A stretch of DNA of 64,000 nucleotides from Rhodanobacter ginsengisoli (GCF_042657065.1 NZ_JBHSNF010000001.1:496001-560000); one strand, 5' to 3'. Counted from the first letter of the stretch, positions 32,505 through 42,273 are shown. Notes: a model not told the origin generated them from the letters alone. A program made the numbers and translations.

Positions 32505-33146
32505 TTACAGGACGCGGTCGCCGACCAGCACCACGTCGGCGGGCCGCCGCGCGAACAGGCCCACGGTGACGATGCCCGGCAGCTGGTTGAGCTCGCTCTC
32601 CAGCGCCACCGGATCGGTGATCTGCCAGTTGTGCACGTCGATGATCCAGTTGCCGTTGTCGGTGACCACGCCGTCGCGCCACACCGGCTGCCCGCCGCGC
32701 TTGACGATCTCGCGACCGATCAGGCTGCGCGCCATCGGAATCACCTCGATCGGCACCGGGAACGTGCCGAGCAGCTTCACCAGCTTGCTCGAGTCGATGA
32801 TGCAGACGAATTTCTCGCTCGCCGCCGCGACGATCTTCTCGCGGGTCAGCGCCGCACCGCCGCCCTTGATCAGGCGTTTGTGCGGGTCGCACTCATCGGC
32901 GCCATCGATGTAGATCGTCAGCGGCCCGGCGCTGTTGAGATCGAGCACCGGGATCCCGAGCCGCTTCAACTGCGCGGTGGATTGCTCCGAACTGGATACC
33001 GCGCCCTGGATGCGATCCTTCAGGTCGGCCAGCGCCTCGATGAAGAAGGCGACGGTGGAGCCGGTGCCGACGCCGACGATGGCGCCGTCCTCGACGTAAC
33101 GGATCGCGGCCTCACCGGCCTGGCGTTTTTCGTTGGCGTTGCTCAT
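32505..33146 (-). CDS. rpiA: Ribose-5-phosphate isomerase A
   Basis: 213 residues; interconverts ribose 5-phosphate and ribulose 5-phosphate. GVGTGSTVAFFIEAL phosphate loop, YIDGADECDPHKRLIKGGG with the catalytic Asp/Glu, and EVIPMARSLIGREI. ATG 33146 gives the usual N-terminus (MSNANEKRQAGEAAIRYV); the 30-residue extension is not family-like. A monocistronic unit with its own terminator. Confidence 0.96.
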   Translation of the reverse strand: MSNANEKRQAGEAAIRYVEDGAIVGVGTGSTVAFFIEALADLKDRIQGAVSSSEQSTAQLKRLGIPVLDLNSAGPLTIYIDGADECDPHKRLIKGGGAALTREKIVAAASEKFVCIIDSSKLVKLLGTFPVPIEVIPMARSLIGREIVKRGGQPVWRDGVVTDNGNWIIDVHNWQITDPVALESELNQLPGIVTVGLFARRPADVVLVGDRVL

Positions 33147-33192
33147 GGGATCGATTCCGGGTGTGAATTGGAGTGGTGCGCGCCAGGGAGGG

Positions 33193-33647
<455 letters not shown>

Positions 33648-33651
<4 letters not shown>

Positions 33652-34253
33652 GGGTGCGCCTGGGGATTGCAATCGATCAGCTCGCGTTCGGTGGCGACGA
33701 AATCGAGCGGGACATCCCAGTCCTGCTCCTCGAGCCGCGGCAATTCCTGGAACGAGTAGGCGATGCCGACCAGCAACGGTTCGGTCGGGCGCACCTGCTC
33801 GTTGAGAAAGGCAAAGCTGCGATCGTAGTAACCGGCGCCATGGCCGAGCCGGTTGCCGCGGCGATCGAAACCCAGCAACGGCACGAGTACCAGATCGAGC
33901 TGGAATGGTTCGAACAGCTGTGCGGGGGCGACCGGCTCGGGGATGCCGAAACGATTCGGCTGTACCTCCTCGCCGGACTGCCATGGCGCGAAGCGCAGCC
34001 GGCGCCCCTTGCCGATCACCGGCAGCAGGAACTGCTGGCCGCGTGCCGCCAGCGGGGCAATCACCAGGTTCAGCGGTAGCTCGCCCTGACTGGCCCAGTA
34101 GCCGGCCACGCGGGCGTCGGTGAGGTATTCCGGCAGCAGCTCCAGGCTGCGGCGCAGGCCTTGCGCCGCAGCCATCCGCTCGGGCGGGCTGAGGGCTCGA
34201 CGGCGCTCCGCCAGATCCTGGCGCAGTTGGCGGCGTTGGGCGGGGGCGTCCAC
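33648..34253 (-). CDS. 5-formyltetrahydrofolate cyclo-ligase
   Basis: 201 residues, matching E. coli YgfA (5-FCL, MTHFS), which converts 5-formyl-THF to methenyl-THF with ATP. RRQLRQDLAERRRALSP, VAGYWASQGELPL and VPLLGFDRRGNRLGHGAGYY are typical. GTG 34253 is chosen. The frame continues upstream to a TTG at 34400, but those bases form the 3' half of the 6S RNA. A GGAG lies 12 bases before the GTG. Transcribed after 6S RNA as in other Gammaproteobacteria; overlaps the EVE gene. Confidence 0.88.
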
Positions 34254-34356
34254 GTTGTCGGGCGTCTCCAGGCGAAAAGCGCGCCCGGCGGACGTCGCTG
34301 CGGGCGACTGATCCCGGTCGTCGCCGTGGGCGACAACCGGGGCAGGGAATGAAGTG

Positions 34357-34546
34357 GCGTCAACCGCGATGCCGCTGCCCACCAAACGACCTTGATCCAA
34401 GATGGATCAGGTGGGAGAGCTACATGACCTCAAGGCTTTCCGCACGTGGCGGACATGCACAACAGCCATGTTAAGCCGACCCGGGGCCGTAATTAGGAAC
34501 AAGGCAAATGTAAGAGTGTGCTGGCGCACATCGCAGAAAACGCCGG
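34357..34546 (-). ncRNA. ssrS: 6S RNA
   Basis: About 190 nt. The ends pair: GCGTTTTCTGCGATG at the 5' side with CATCGCGGTTGACGC at the 3' side. Within it lies GCATG, then hairpin TCCGC-CACGT-GCGGA and AAGCCTT (34433-34453), the same order as in E. coli 6S, and near the end CTCCCACC with a GATCC/GGATC hairpin and CAAGGTCGTT. A -10 like TAAAAT (34553-34558) sits seven bases before the 5' end. Position between zapA and 5-FCL is the conserved ssrS site. It sequesters sigma-70 polymerase in stationary phase. Confidence 0.85.
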
Positions 34547-34618
34547 GTTTCATTTTAAGCGCTTGTCCCGGAATGCGCCACTGATCGTGGCAACCGGGGT
34601 TCATCCGCGACCCGGGGT

Positions 34619-34939
34619 TCAGGATTTCCGTGGGTCGCCGTCGAGCGCGAGATCCAGTTTGCTGCGCAGGGCGGCGAGGCCATCGGTGAGGCGCTGCTCC
34701 TGGCTGTCGTGCTGCTTGCGCAGGGTCAGCAATTCGTGGGTGACGCTGATGGCGGTGAGCACGGCCAGCCGCTCGAAGCTGGGTGCTTTCGCGTTCGCCC
34801 GCAGTTCGCGCATCTTGCGGTCGAGGAAGCCGGCTGCCTCGAGCAGGCCGTCGCGCTCTTCCGGCGCGCAGGCGATCAGGAATTCGCGGTCGATCAGTCG
34901 CAGTGCGACCGGTTCACTGCTGGACATGGGCTCTATCAA
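34619..34939 (-). CDS. zapA: Cell division protein ZapA
   Basis: 106 residues. VALRLIDREFLIACAPEERD and LLEAAGFLDRKMRELRANAK form the ZapA head, and VLTAISVTHELLTLRKQHDS the coiled-coil tail. Crosslinks FtsZ filaments. ATG 34939 overlaps the stop of the upstream coiled-coil gene (ATGA); internal ATG 34927 is possible. Confidence 0.92.
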   Translation of the reverse strand: MIEPMSSSEPVALRLIDREFLIACAPEERDGLLEAAGFLDRKMRELRANAKAPSFERLAVLTAISVTHELLTLRKQHDSQEQRLTDGLAALRSKLDLALDGDPRKS

Positions 34940-35169
34940 CCATTGCTTTCAAGCGATTTCAACCGCTGGATCATTGCTTCGACGCGGCTGCGGGCCTGCT
35001 CGTTGCGGGCCAGCAGACCTGCCCGCTCACCGGACAACTGCTCCTGGCTCTGACGCAGGCTGCGGTTCTCCTCGTTGAGCCGGCGCACGGTGTCGAGCAG
35101 GCGATCGAGCTGCTGGCTCAGTGCGGCCAATTCCTGGTGGACGGGGTCAACATGATCAGGCGTGCTCAT
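34936..35169 (-). CDS. ZapB-like coiled-coil protein (TIGR02449-type)
   Basis: 77 residues, nearly all one coiled coil (LAALSQQLDRLLDTVRRLNE, SLRQSQEQLSGERAGLLARN, ending VEAMIQRLKSLE). This short family is coded just upstream of zapA in many Gammaproteobacteria and resembles ZapB. The 4-base overlap with zapA supports joint action at the Z ring; direct evidence is not visible. Confidence 0.85.
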   Translation of the reverse strand: MSTPDHVDPVHQELAALSQQLDRLLDTVRRLNEENRSLRQSQEQLSGERAGLLARNEQARSRVEAMIQRLKSLESNG

Positions 35170-35279
35170 GCCCGAAACTATAGCAGGACGTCGGCGGAAA
35201 TCAGCGGAGCCGTTGGCAGGGCGAGGGAAGGCATGCGTGCTGCATTAAACTGGCGGTCAATTCCAGCGGGAGCATCTCC

Positions 35280-35843
35280 ATGACGGCAAGCGGGCTTGTG
35301 GGCCACGACGAAATCGATGCACTGATCATGCGCCTGCGCCTGGGTACCGAGGCCAGCGAATTGCATGGCTCGTTGTGCGGCTATCTGGCCGGGGGCGGTT
35401 CCCTGCGCGGCACTTCGGTACTGGCTGCCTTGCAGCTCGACGGCGAGGCGACCGACCCGTCGCCGGAAGACCAGGCCCTGCTCCAGCGTCTGGCCAGCCA
35501 GTGTGAAAGCGAGCTGCTCGACCCGGAACTGGGTTTCGAGCCGCTGCTGCCCGAGGACGACCGGCCGCTGACCGAGCGCGCCGAGGCGATGGTCGACTGG
35601 TGCCGCGGTTTCCTCGGTGGCTTCGGCCTGGCCGGGACCGGCGCCCACGCGCAGCTGTCGGAGGAGGCGCAGGAGATCCTGCGTGACCTGGGCACGGTCG
35701 CCGCCTCCGCGTTCGATTTCGGCAATGAAAGCGAGGACGAGGACGCGCTGATCGAGGTGCAGGAGTTCGTGCGGGTCGCCGCCATGCTGCTGCATACCGA
35801 ATGCGCGGCGCGCGACGCTTCCACCCGCGGCACCCTGCATTGA
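35280..35843 (+). CDS. ygfB: YgfB/UPF0149 family protein
   Basis: 187 residues. ASELHGSLCGYLAGGG near the N-terminus and MVDWCRGFLGGFGL, LSEEAQEILRDLGTVA, EFVRVAAMLLH are the YgfB family motifs. In Pseudomonas a homologue modulates gene expression and antibiotic resistance; here the role is unknown. GGGAGCATCTCC precedes the ATG. Its stop overlaps the pepP start (TTGA). Confidence 0.92.
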   Translation: MTASGLVGHDEIDALIMRLRLGTEASELHGSLCGYLAGGGSLRGTSVLAALQLDGEATDPSPEDQALLQRLASQCESELLDPELGFEPLLPEDDRPLTERAEAMVDWCRGFLGGFGLAGTGAHAQLSEEAQEILRDLGTVAASAFDFGNESEDEDALIEVQEFVRVAAMLLHTECAARDASTRGTLH

Positions 35844-37183
35844 TCCCCAGCGCGCCGAAGCTGGCCGCGCTGGCGATCACGGCGGACGAGTTCGCGCGGC
35901 GGCGGCGCCAGCTGATGCAGATGGCCGGCGATGATGCCGTGCTGCTTGTCGCCGCGGCGCCCGAGCGCATGCGCAATGCCGATGCGGCCTGGCCGTACCG
36001 GCAGGACTCGGATTTTCACTATCTGGCCGGGTTTCCCGAATCCGACGCGGTGCTGGCCTTGTTGCCCGGGCGCCAGCATGGCGAAGCGGTGCTGTTCTGC
36101 CGCGAGCGCGACTCCGCGCGCGAGCGCTGGCATGGCCGCACGATCGGCACCGAACAGGCGGTGGCCGACTACGGCATGGACGACGCGTTTCCGATCGATG
36201 ACATCGACGACATCCTGCCCGGCATGATCGAGGGTCGTGGCCGGGTCTACTGTCATTTCGGCCGCGAACCGGAATTCGATGCGCAACTGCTCGGCTGGGT
36301 GCGCCGACTGCGCCAGTTGCGCGGTGGCGGGGTGGTGCCGAAGGAGTTCGTGGCGCTCGGCCATCTGCTGCATGATTTGCGGCTGTTCAAATCGCGCGCC
36401 GAGTTGAAGTTGATGCGTGCCTCGGCAGTCATCGCGGTGGAGGCACATCTGGCCGCCTTGCGGGTGACACGGCCGGATCGCCACGAATACGAGGTCGAGG
36501 CCGAACTGCTGAGTGTGATACGCAGCCGCGGCGCGGTGCCGGCATTCGCCCCCACCGTCGCCGGCGGCGCGAATGCCTGCGTGATGCACTACCAGAGCAA
36601 TCGCGCGCCGCTGCGCGCGGGCGAGCTGCTGCTGATCGACGCCGGCGCCGAACTGGACTGCTATGCGTCCGACATCTGCCGCACGTTCCCGGTCGACGGT
36701 CGCTACAGCCGCGAGCAGCGGGCGCTTTATGAAGTGGTACTGGCCGCCCAGCTGGCGGCGATCGACGAAGTCCGGCCCGGCCGGCCGTTCGACGCCGCGC
36801 ATGCCATGGCCGTGCGGGTGCTGACCGAAGGCCTGTGCCAGCTCGGCCTGCTCAAGGGCGATGCGGAAGCGGCGGTGGCCGAGGGCAGCTACCAGCGCTT
36901 CTTCCCGGCCAAGACCGGTCACTGGCTGGGGCTGGATGTGCACGATGTGGGGGATTACCGGATCGACGGCGAATCGCGGTTGCTGGAGCCCGACATGGTG
37001 CTGACGGTGGAGCCGGGCCTGTACGTGGCGCCGGACGACCGTTCGGTGGCCGAGCGCTGGCGTGGCATCGGCATCCGCATCGAGGACGACGTGGCGGTCA
37101 CCCGCGAGGGCAACGAGGTGCTCACCGCGGCGATGCCGAAGGACGCGGACGCGATCGAGGCGCTGCTCACAACTCGCGGCTAG
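35840..37183 (+). CDS. pepP: Xaa-Pro aminopeptidase
   Basis: 447-residue M24B metallopeptidase removing N-terminal residues before proline. N-terminal domain YRQDSDFHYLAGFPESDAVL; catalytic pita-bread domain with LIDAGAELDCYASDICRTFP (two Asp ligands), GHWLGLDVHDVGDY (His), LTVEPGLYV (Glu) and GIGIRIEDDVAVT (Glu). TTG 35840 overlapping the ygfB stop gives the family length; the frame reaching back to 35801 would overlap ygfB more. End overlaps the cydX stop on the opposite strand. Confidence 0.94.
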   Translation: MIPSAPKLAALAITADEFARRRRQLMQMAGDDAVLLVAAAPERMRNADAAWPYRQDSDFHYLAGFPESDAVLALLPGRQHGEAVLFCRERDSARERWHGRTIGTEQAVADYGMDDAFPIDDIDDILPGMIEGRGRVYCHFGREPEFDAQLLGWVRRLRQLRGGGVVPKEFVALGHLLHDLRLFKSRAELKLMRASAVIAVEAHLAALRVTRPDRHEYEVEAELLSVIRSRGAVPAFAPTVAGGANACVMHYQSNRAPLRAGELLLIDAGAELDCYASDICRTFPVDGRYSREQRALYEVVLAAQLAAIDEVRPGRPFDAAHAMAVRVLTEGLCQLGLLKGDAEAAVAEGSYQRFFPAKTGHWLGLDVHDVGDYRIDGESRLLEPDMVLTVEPGLYVAPDDRSVAERWRGIGIRIEDDVAVTREGNEVLTAAMPKDADAIEALLTTRG

Positions 37184-37320
37184 CTCAGCTCGTCCGGCAG
37201 GTCGGCATCGATGGGCCGCCGATGGGCCTCGTCGGTGGCATGTACCTCGTACCACATCGCATTGAGGATGGCGAAGGCGCAGGCCAGTCCCAGTCCCAGG
37301 ATCCAGGCGAAATACCACAT
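37180..37320 (-). CDS. cydX: Cytochrome bd oxidase small subunit CydX
   Basis: 46 residues, too short for many gene callers. MWYFAWILGLGLACAFAILN is the classic CydX start, then AMWYEVHATDE. One helix that stabilises the heme b595/d site of CydAB. It follows cydB by 44 bases as last gene of the cyd operon. Confidence 0.92.
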   Translation of the reverse strand: MWYFAWILGLGLACAFAILNAMWYEVHATDEAHRRPIDADLPDELS

Positions 37321-37364
37321 GCAGGTTGTCCTCGTGTCGGTGCGGAAGCGACCGTGGTCGCCGT

Positions 37365-38495
37365 TCAATAGCCGCCGTGCGCCTTGCGCACCTGTTCCAG
37401 GGTGACCCGTCCCCGCATCACGCGGTACACCCAACCGGTGTACAGGATGATGATCGGCAGGAAAATGGCCGTCACCACCAGCATCAGCTGCAGGGTGCCG
37501 CGGCTGGAGGAGGCATCCCACAGGGTCAGGCTGGAGCGGGCGTCGAGGCTCGAGGGCAGCAGGAACGGGAACAGCGCGAACCCGGCCGAAGCGATCGTGC
37601 CGCCCACCATCAGACTGCTGGCGATGAAGCCGGCGATGCTGCGCCGGGCAATCAGCATCTGCACCGCCACCGCCGAGGTCAGGGCCAGCAGGGGCGCGAG
37701 CCAGAACCCCGGATACTGCATGTAACTGGCGAACCAGCTGCCGCCCCGGGCCACCTGCTTGTACAGCGGATTGGACACCGCTTCGCTTATCGCGGTGCCG
37801 GTGACGGCATAGCCGGGAATGCCGTAGGCCAGCCAGATGCCGGCAGCGACATAGAACACCGCGTAGGAGAGCGTCATCCAGCGAGCGATCCTGGTCGCCC
37901 GCGCCGCAATCACGTGGTCGGCCTTGAGCGCGGCCCAGCAGGCACCATGGGCCAGCAACATGCTCAGCGATACCAGCCCGGTGAGCAGGGCGAACGGGTG
38001 CAGCAGGTCGAGCAGGCCACCTTGCCAGGTCATCCGCAGATCGTCGTCGAAGCGGAATGGCAGGCCCAGGAACAGGTTGCCGAAGGCCACGCCGGAGATC
38101 AGCATGACAACGATGCCCGAGCCCACCAGCACCCAGTCCCACAGGCTGGCCCAGCGCGGATCGTGGATCTTGCCGCGGAAATTGAAGCCGACCGGGCGCA
38201 GGATGAAGGCCAGCAGCACCAGGAAAATGGCCAGGTACATGCCGGAAAACGATACCGCGTAGAGCATCGGGAACGCCGCGAACGTCGCGCCCCCGCCCAG
38301 GATGAACCAGGTCTGGTTGCCTTCCCAGGTCGGCTCGATGCCCTCCAGCAGCACCAACCGTTCCTCGTTGTCGCGGCCCAGCACCTTGAGCAGGCCGGCG
38401 ACCCCGAAGTCGAAGCCATCCATGATCGCAAAGCCGATCAGCAAGGTGCCCAGCAGGGCCCACCAGATCACCCGCAGCGTGGCGTAGTCGAGCAT
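37365..38495 (-). CDS. cydB: Cytochrome bd ubiquinol oxidase subunit II
   Basis: 376-residue membrane protein with about eight helices. MLDYATLRVIWWALLGTLLI start, MDGFDFGVAGL, GIEPTWEGNQTWFILGGGAT and FPFLLPSSLDARSSLTLWDA are diagnostic of CydB. It pairs with CydA to reduce oxygen at high affinity. Ten bases after cydA. Confidence 0.96.
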   Translation of the reverse strand: MLDYATLRVIWWALLGTLLIGFAIMDGFDFGVAGLLKVLGRDNEERLVLLEGIEPTWEGNQTWFILGGGATFAAFPMLYAVSFSGMYLAIFLVLLAFILRPVGFNFRGKIHDPRWASLWDWVLVGSGIVVMLISGVAFGNLFLGLPFRFDDDLRMTWQGGLLDLLHPFALLTGLVSLSMLLAHGACWAALKADHVIAARATRIARWMTLSYAVFYVAAGIWLAYGIPGYAVTGTAISEAVSNPLYKQVARGGSWFASYMQYPGFWLAPLLALTSAVAVQMLIARRSIAGFIASSLMVGGTIASAGFALFPFLLPSSLDARSSLTLWDASSSRGTLQLMLVVTAIFLPIIILYTGWVYRVMRGRVTLEQVRKAHGGY

Positions 38496-38505
38496 ATCGA
38501 TATCC

Positions 38506-40068
38506 TCAGTGGCCGAGCGCGGCGGCGTCGGCGGGAGGCCAGAGGCCCAGCCCGTCCGGACCCTTGCGGGTGAACTTCAGGATCAGCATCACGTCGACTA
38601 CCGCCAGTGCGCTGTAGAACAGCACGAAGCCGCCCAGTGAGGTCAGCACCTGACCGGCAGTTACCGAGGACACGCCCAGCGCGGTGGGCAGGATGCCCTC
38701 GATCGCCCAGGGCTGACGGCCGTATTCGGCGACGATCCAGCCCAGCTCGGCGGCGACCCAGGGCAGCGGAAGGCTCCACAGCGCCGCGCGCAGATACCAG
38801 CGTGGCGTGTCCAGATGGCGCTTGCTGGCCTTCCAGAACGACAGCGCAAACAGCGCGATGAAATAGAAGCCGCAGCCGACCATGATGCGGAAGGCCCAGA
38901 ACAGCACGGGCACGTTCGGGATCGTGCTGTCCGCGGCTTTCTGGATATCCGCCGGCGTGGCCTGGCGCGGGTCATCGACATAATTCTTCAGCAGCAGGGC
39001 GTAGCCGAGATCCTGCTCGTGCGCGGCAAGCGTGGTTTTGGCCTGTGGGTCGTTCCGGTCCTGCCGCAGCATCAGCATCGCGTCGTAGGCGGGGATGCCG
39101 TTGCTGATGCGCCCCTTGGCAGTGTCCACCAGCTCGGCGATGCCGGGCATCGTCTGGTCGGTCGAATGGGTGCCGATCAACCCCATGACCCAGGGGATCT
39201 TCAGCGCGAAGTGGGTGGTGCGCTGCTGCACGTCGGGGATGCCGATCAGCGTGAACGGGGCGGGTGCTGGCTCGGTATGCCACATCGCCTCGATCGCGGC
39301 CATCTTCATCTGTTGGTTCAGCGACACCGTGTAGCCTGAGGCGTCGCCCAGTACCACCACCGACAGCGCGGCGGCGAGGCCGAAACTGGCGGCCACCGTC
39401 ATCGAGCGCCTGGCGAAATCCACGTTGCGACCGCGCAGCAGGTACCAGGCGCTGATCGACAGCACGAACATCGCCCCCATCACGTAGCCGGCGCTCACCG
39501 TGTGCACGAACTTGTCCTGTGCCACCGGGTTGAACAGCACGTCGGAGAACGACGTCACTTCCATGCGCATCGTCTGTGGGTTGAATTCGGCCCCCACCGG
39601 ATGCTGCATCCATGCGTTGGCGATCAGGATCCACAGCGCGGACAGGCTGGTGGCGAGGGCTAGGAACCAGGTCACCAACAGGTGCTTGACCCGCGAGATG
39701 CGCTCCCAGCCCATGAAGAACACGCCGACCAGGGTGGCCTCGAGGAAGAACGCCATCAACCCCTCGATCGCCAGCGGCGCGCCGAAAATGTCGCCGACGT
39801 AATGCGAGTAGTAGGCCCAGTTCATGCCGAACTGGAACTCCATGGTCACCCCGGTGGCCACACCCATCGCGAAGTTGATGCCGAACAGCACGCCCCAGAA
39901 CTGCACCATGCGTTTCCACACCTCACGCCCGGTCATCACGTAGACGCTCTCCATCACGGCAAGCATCCAGACCAGACCCAGCGTCAATGGCACGAACAGG
40001 AAGTGGTACAGCGCGGTCAGTGCAAACTGCAGGCGCGACAGCGTGACGACATCGGTATCGATGATCAT
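38506..40068 (-). CDS. cydA: Cytochrome bd ubiquinol oxidase subunit I
   Basis: 520 residues, near E. coli length, so the long Q-loop form. LSRLQFALTALYHFLFVPLT holds the heme b595 His, GVATGVTMEFQFGMNWAYYS the conserved Glu, MEVTSFSDVLFNPVAQDKF, and GWIVAEYGRQPWAIEGILPT near the end is the quinol-oxidase signature. The ATG at 40068 overlaps the cydP stop. Confidence 0.97.
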   Translation of the reverse strand: MIIDTDVVTLSRLQFALTALYHFLFVPLTLGLVWMLAVMESVYVMTGREVWKRMVQFWGVLFGINFAMGVATGVTMEFQFGMNWAYYSHYVGDIFGAPLAIEGLMAFFLEATLVGVFFMGWERISRVKHLLVTWFLALATSLSALWILIANAWMQHPVGAEFNPQTMRMEVTSFSDVLFNPVAQDKFVHTVSAGYVMGAMFVLSISAWYLLRGRNVDFARRSMTVAASFGLAAALSVVVLGDASGYTVSLNQQMKMAAIEAMWHTEPAPAPFTLIGIPDVQQRTTHFALKIPWVMGLIGTHSTDQTMPGIAELVDTAKGRISNGIPAYDAMLMLRQDRNDPQAKTTLAAHEQDLGYALLLKNYVDDPRQATPADIQKAADSTIPNVPVLFWAFRIMVGCGFYFIALFALSFWKASKRHLDTPRWYLRAALWSLPLPWVAAELGWIVAEYGRQPWAIEGILPTALGVSSVTAGQVLTSLGGFVLFYSALAVVDVMLILKFTRKGPDGLGLWPPADAAALGH

Positions 40069-40295
40069 GGTCGGTGTTCCGGCAATGCAGGGGAAGCGGG
40101 GGCCAGCCGATCGGCAACCATCGCCGGACTGACGTCGGGTCTGGCGTGCGGCGCGAACGCGACCCACCAGATCAGCATGAGCAGCTCCAGCTTGAGCGCG
40201 ATGAGGCCGAACAGTTCGAGTGTCAGCCGACGCAGCGGTCGTGACGGGGTGCTTGAATTCGCGGGCGACGAAACGTAAACCGCGGAACTGGGCAT
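40065..40295 (-). CDS. cydP: CydP-type small subunit
   Basis: 76 residues from ATG 40295. One hydrophobic helix (FGLIALKLELLMLIWWVAFA) after a basic PSRPLRRLTLEL stretch; a Pro/Ala-rich tail. This short protein is coded directly before cydA in xanthomonads and pseudomonads and is annotated as a putative oxidase subunit. ATGA overlap with cydA makes it the first gene of the operon. An ATG at 40325 is less likely. Confidence 0.8.
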   Translation of the reverse strand: MPSSAVYVSSPANSSTPSRPLRRLTLELFGLIALKLELLMLIWWVAFAPHARPDVSPAMVADRLAPASPALPEHRP

Positions 40296-40427
40296 GCGAC
40301 GTGTCCGTGCATTGGCTTGGTGCAAGCATACGCCGCATCGCCGCTGCGATGACGTGGAGCGATGTCGCAGCGGCGGATCGCCGCTGCCGGCAGCAACGCG
40401 ATGGTGTTCCTGCCGGCCCGATACGAG

Positions 40428-41744
40428 CTAGTTCAACGCGAACGCATCGCGGGTCATGTTCTCCGGTGCGTCATCCGTACACACCACGTCGTCCTCGATG
40501 CGGATGCCACCGTAAGGCTTGAATGCCTCGATCCTCGCCCAGTCGATGTCCCTGGCCACCGGTTTGTCGCGCAGTTCGGCCAGCAGCATGTCGATGAAGT
40601 ACAGGCCCGGCTCGATCGTCACCACCATGTTCGGTTCCAGCGTGCGGGTCATGCGCAGGAATGGATGGCCGTCCGGGCGGGCAATCGTGTCGCCGCGATC
40701 GTTCCGGGCGAAACCGGCCACGTCATGCACCTGCAGACCGATCGAATGACCCAGTCCGTGCGGGAAGAACGCGCGGGTAACCCCGCTGGCCACGGCGGCT
40801 TCCGCACTCATGCGGATGAAGCCGTGCTCGTTCAGGACGCCGGCCAGCTGGTGATGGGCGTGAAGATGAAGATCGGCATAGGGGCGGCCGCTGCGTACCA
40901 TCGCGACCTGACTCTGCTGGGCCGCGTCCATCGCATCGATCAGTGCCTGGAACTCGCCGGCATCGGCTGCGGCATAGGTGCGGGTGATGTCGCTGGCATA
41001 GCCGCGGGCACTGGCCCCGGCATCGATCAGCAGCGAGCGCGCCGGCTGCGGCGGCGTGCGGGTGAACTCGGTGTAATGCAGCACGGCACCGTGCTCATTG
41101 AGTGCCACGATGCTCGCATACGGCAGCTCGGCGTCGATCTGGCCGGCAGCGGCCAGGTAAGCCTGGTGAATGCCCAGTTCACTCTCGCCCATGCGGAAGG
41201 CCTGCTCGGCCGCACGATGCGCGCGGGTACCGATGCGGCTGGCCTCGCGCATCAACACCAGCTCGTACGGCGTCTTGTACGCCCGGTAGTAGTGCAGGTA
41301 GTCCATCACCGGCTGCGGGTTGTTGATCACGATGCCGGCCACCCCGGCCGTGGCTTCGCCGATGACCGCACAGCGACCTTGCGGCAACTGGGCGACGGCG
41401 TCTTCGGCCGTGCGCACGATCACGATGTCGAACGAATCCACCCAGTAACCGCTGGGCGCGTCCGGCACCACATGCCAGTAGTCGCGCGGCTGCAGGAAGA
41501 TCAGCTTCGGCTTCGCGCCCGGGGTGTGGACGATCCAGCTGCCCGGTGCGCCGGTCAGCGGCAGCCAGTATTTGAAGTGGGGGCTGACCGCATACGGATA
41601 GTGCAGGTCATCGAGAAATTTCAGGCCGGGCATGCCGGCGGCGATCAGCAGGTGGTCGAAGCCACCCAGCGCCAGCGCCTTGTCGGCATGCTCGCGCACG
41701 GTGGCCAGGTGCTGCGGATAAAGCGTCGCGAGTCGATCGTGCAT
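40428..41744 (-). CDS. pepQ: Xaa-Pro dipeptidase
   Basis: 438-residue M24 metallopeptidase splitting X-Pro dipeptides. Metal ligands in SLLIDAGASARGYASDITRTY, FFPHGLGHSIGLQVHDV, MVVTIEPGLYFID and PYGGIRIEDDVVC. N-terminal domain starts MHDRLATLYPQHLATV. AGGAACCCCC precedes ATG 41744. It stands alone, 132 bases from cydP. Confidence 0.94.
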   Translation of the reverse strand: MHDRLATLYPQHLATVREHADKALALGGFDHLLIAAGMPGLKFLDDLHYPYAVSPHFKYWLPLTGAPGSWIVHTPGAKPKLIFLQPRDYWHVVPDAPSGYWVDSFDIVIVRTAEDAVAQLPQGRCAVIGEATAGVAGIVINNPQPVMDYLHYYRAYKTPYELVLMREASRIGTRAHRAAEQAFRMGESELGIHQAYLAAAGQIDAELPYASIVALNEHGAVLHYTEFTRTPPQPARSLLIDAGASARGYASDITRTYAAADAGEFQALIDAMDAAQQSQVAMVRSGRPYADLHLHAHHQLAGVLNEHGFIRMSAEAAVASGVTRAFFPHGLGHSIGLQVHDVAGFARNDRGDTIARPDGHPFLRMTRTLEPNMVVTIEPGLYFIDMLLAELRDKPVARDIDWARIEAFKPYGGIRIEDDVVCTDDAPENMTRDAFALN

Positions 41745-41913
41745 GGGGGTTCCTGCGGAAAGGGGCCATGCCATCGATAGGCGTACATGATGACGTCTGC
41801 GATCGGCTGGGTCGGCCGCTTCAGCAGCACGCGCACGCGGCAGGGCCCGGGGGTCTGGGAGGCGAACGTCCATGATGACGCGCTGACGTCGACAGTTCCA
41901 GTCGACCGGCGGA

Positions 41914-42273
41914 TCACGCCTCGGCAAGCCAGCCTTCGAGCCGGACGGCATCGATATCGGTGATCGCCACGATCCGGAAGCCGGCCCAGATCTGCCCCGA
42001 ACTGGCGGCTTGCTCGTGCCATTGCTCCTGGATACCGATCTCGATCGGCTGCGACTGCAGCAGCGCCCGGCCACTCGCCGGCAACGCGACGCTGACCTGA
42101 TAGAGCGCCTCGCTGCGGGGGGCCTTTCCGCTGATCAGCAGCATGCCGGTACTGGACAGGTTGCCGAGGTGACCGATCGGCAGGCCACTGATCACGTCGG
42201 TCACGATGGCATTCGTGGCCGCGCGCTTGCGTTCGGCGCGACGCTGGTTGCTGGCGCTGTCGTTGCTGCTCAT
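41914..42273 (-). CDS. PilZ domain protein (copy 1)
   Basis: 119 residues. The c-di-GMP-binding RxxxR (R11-x3-R15 in QRRAERKRA) and N-x-S-x-x-G (GNLSSTGMLLIS) motifs are both intact. Ends EQWHEQAASSGQIWAGFRIV. The start overlaps the upstream DUF1631 stop (ATGA). It is a close paralogue of the PilZ protein at 44713, over its whole length. Effector role inferred. Confidence 0.88.
   Translation of the reverse strand: MSSNDSASNQRRAERKRAATNAIVTDVISGLPIGHLGNLSSTGMLLISGKAPRSEALYQVSVALPASGRALLQSQPIEIGIQEQWHEQAASSGQIWAGFRIVAITDIDAVRLEGWLAEA

Noticed and set aside
34253..34400. N-terminal extension of 5-FCL to the TTG at 34400
   Set aside because: The bases form the paired 3' end of 6S RNA, and the extra residues do not resemble the family.
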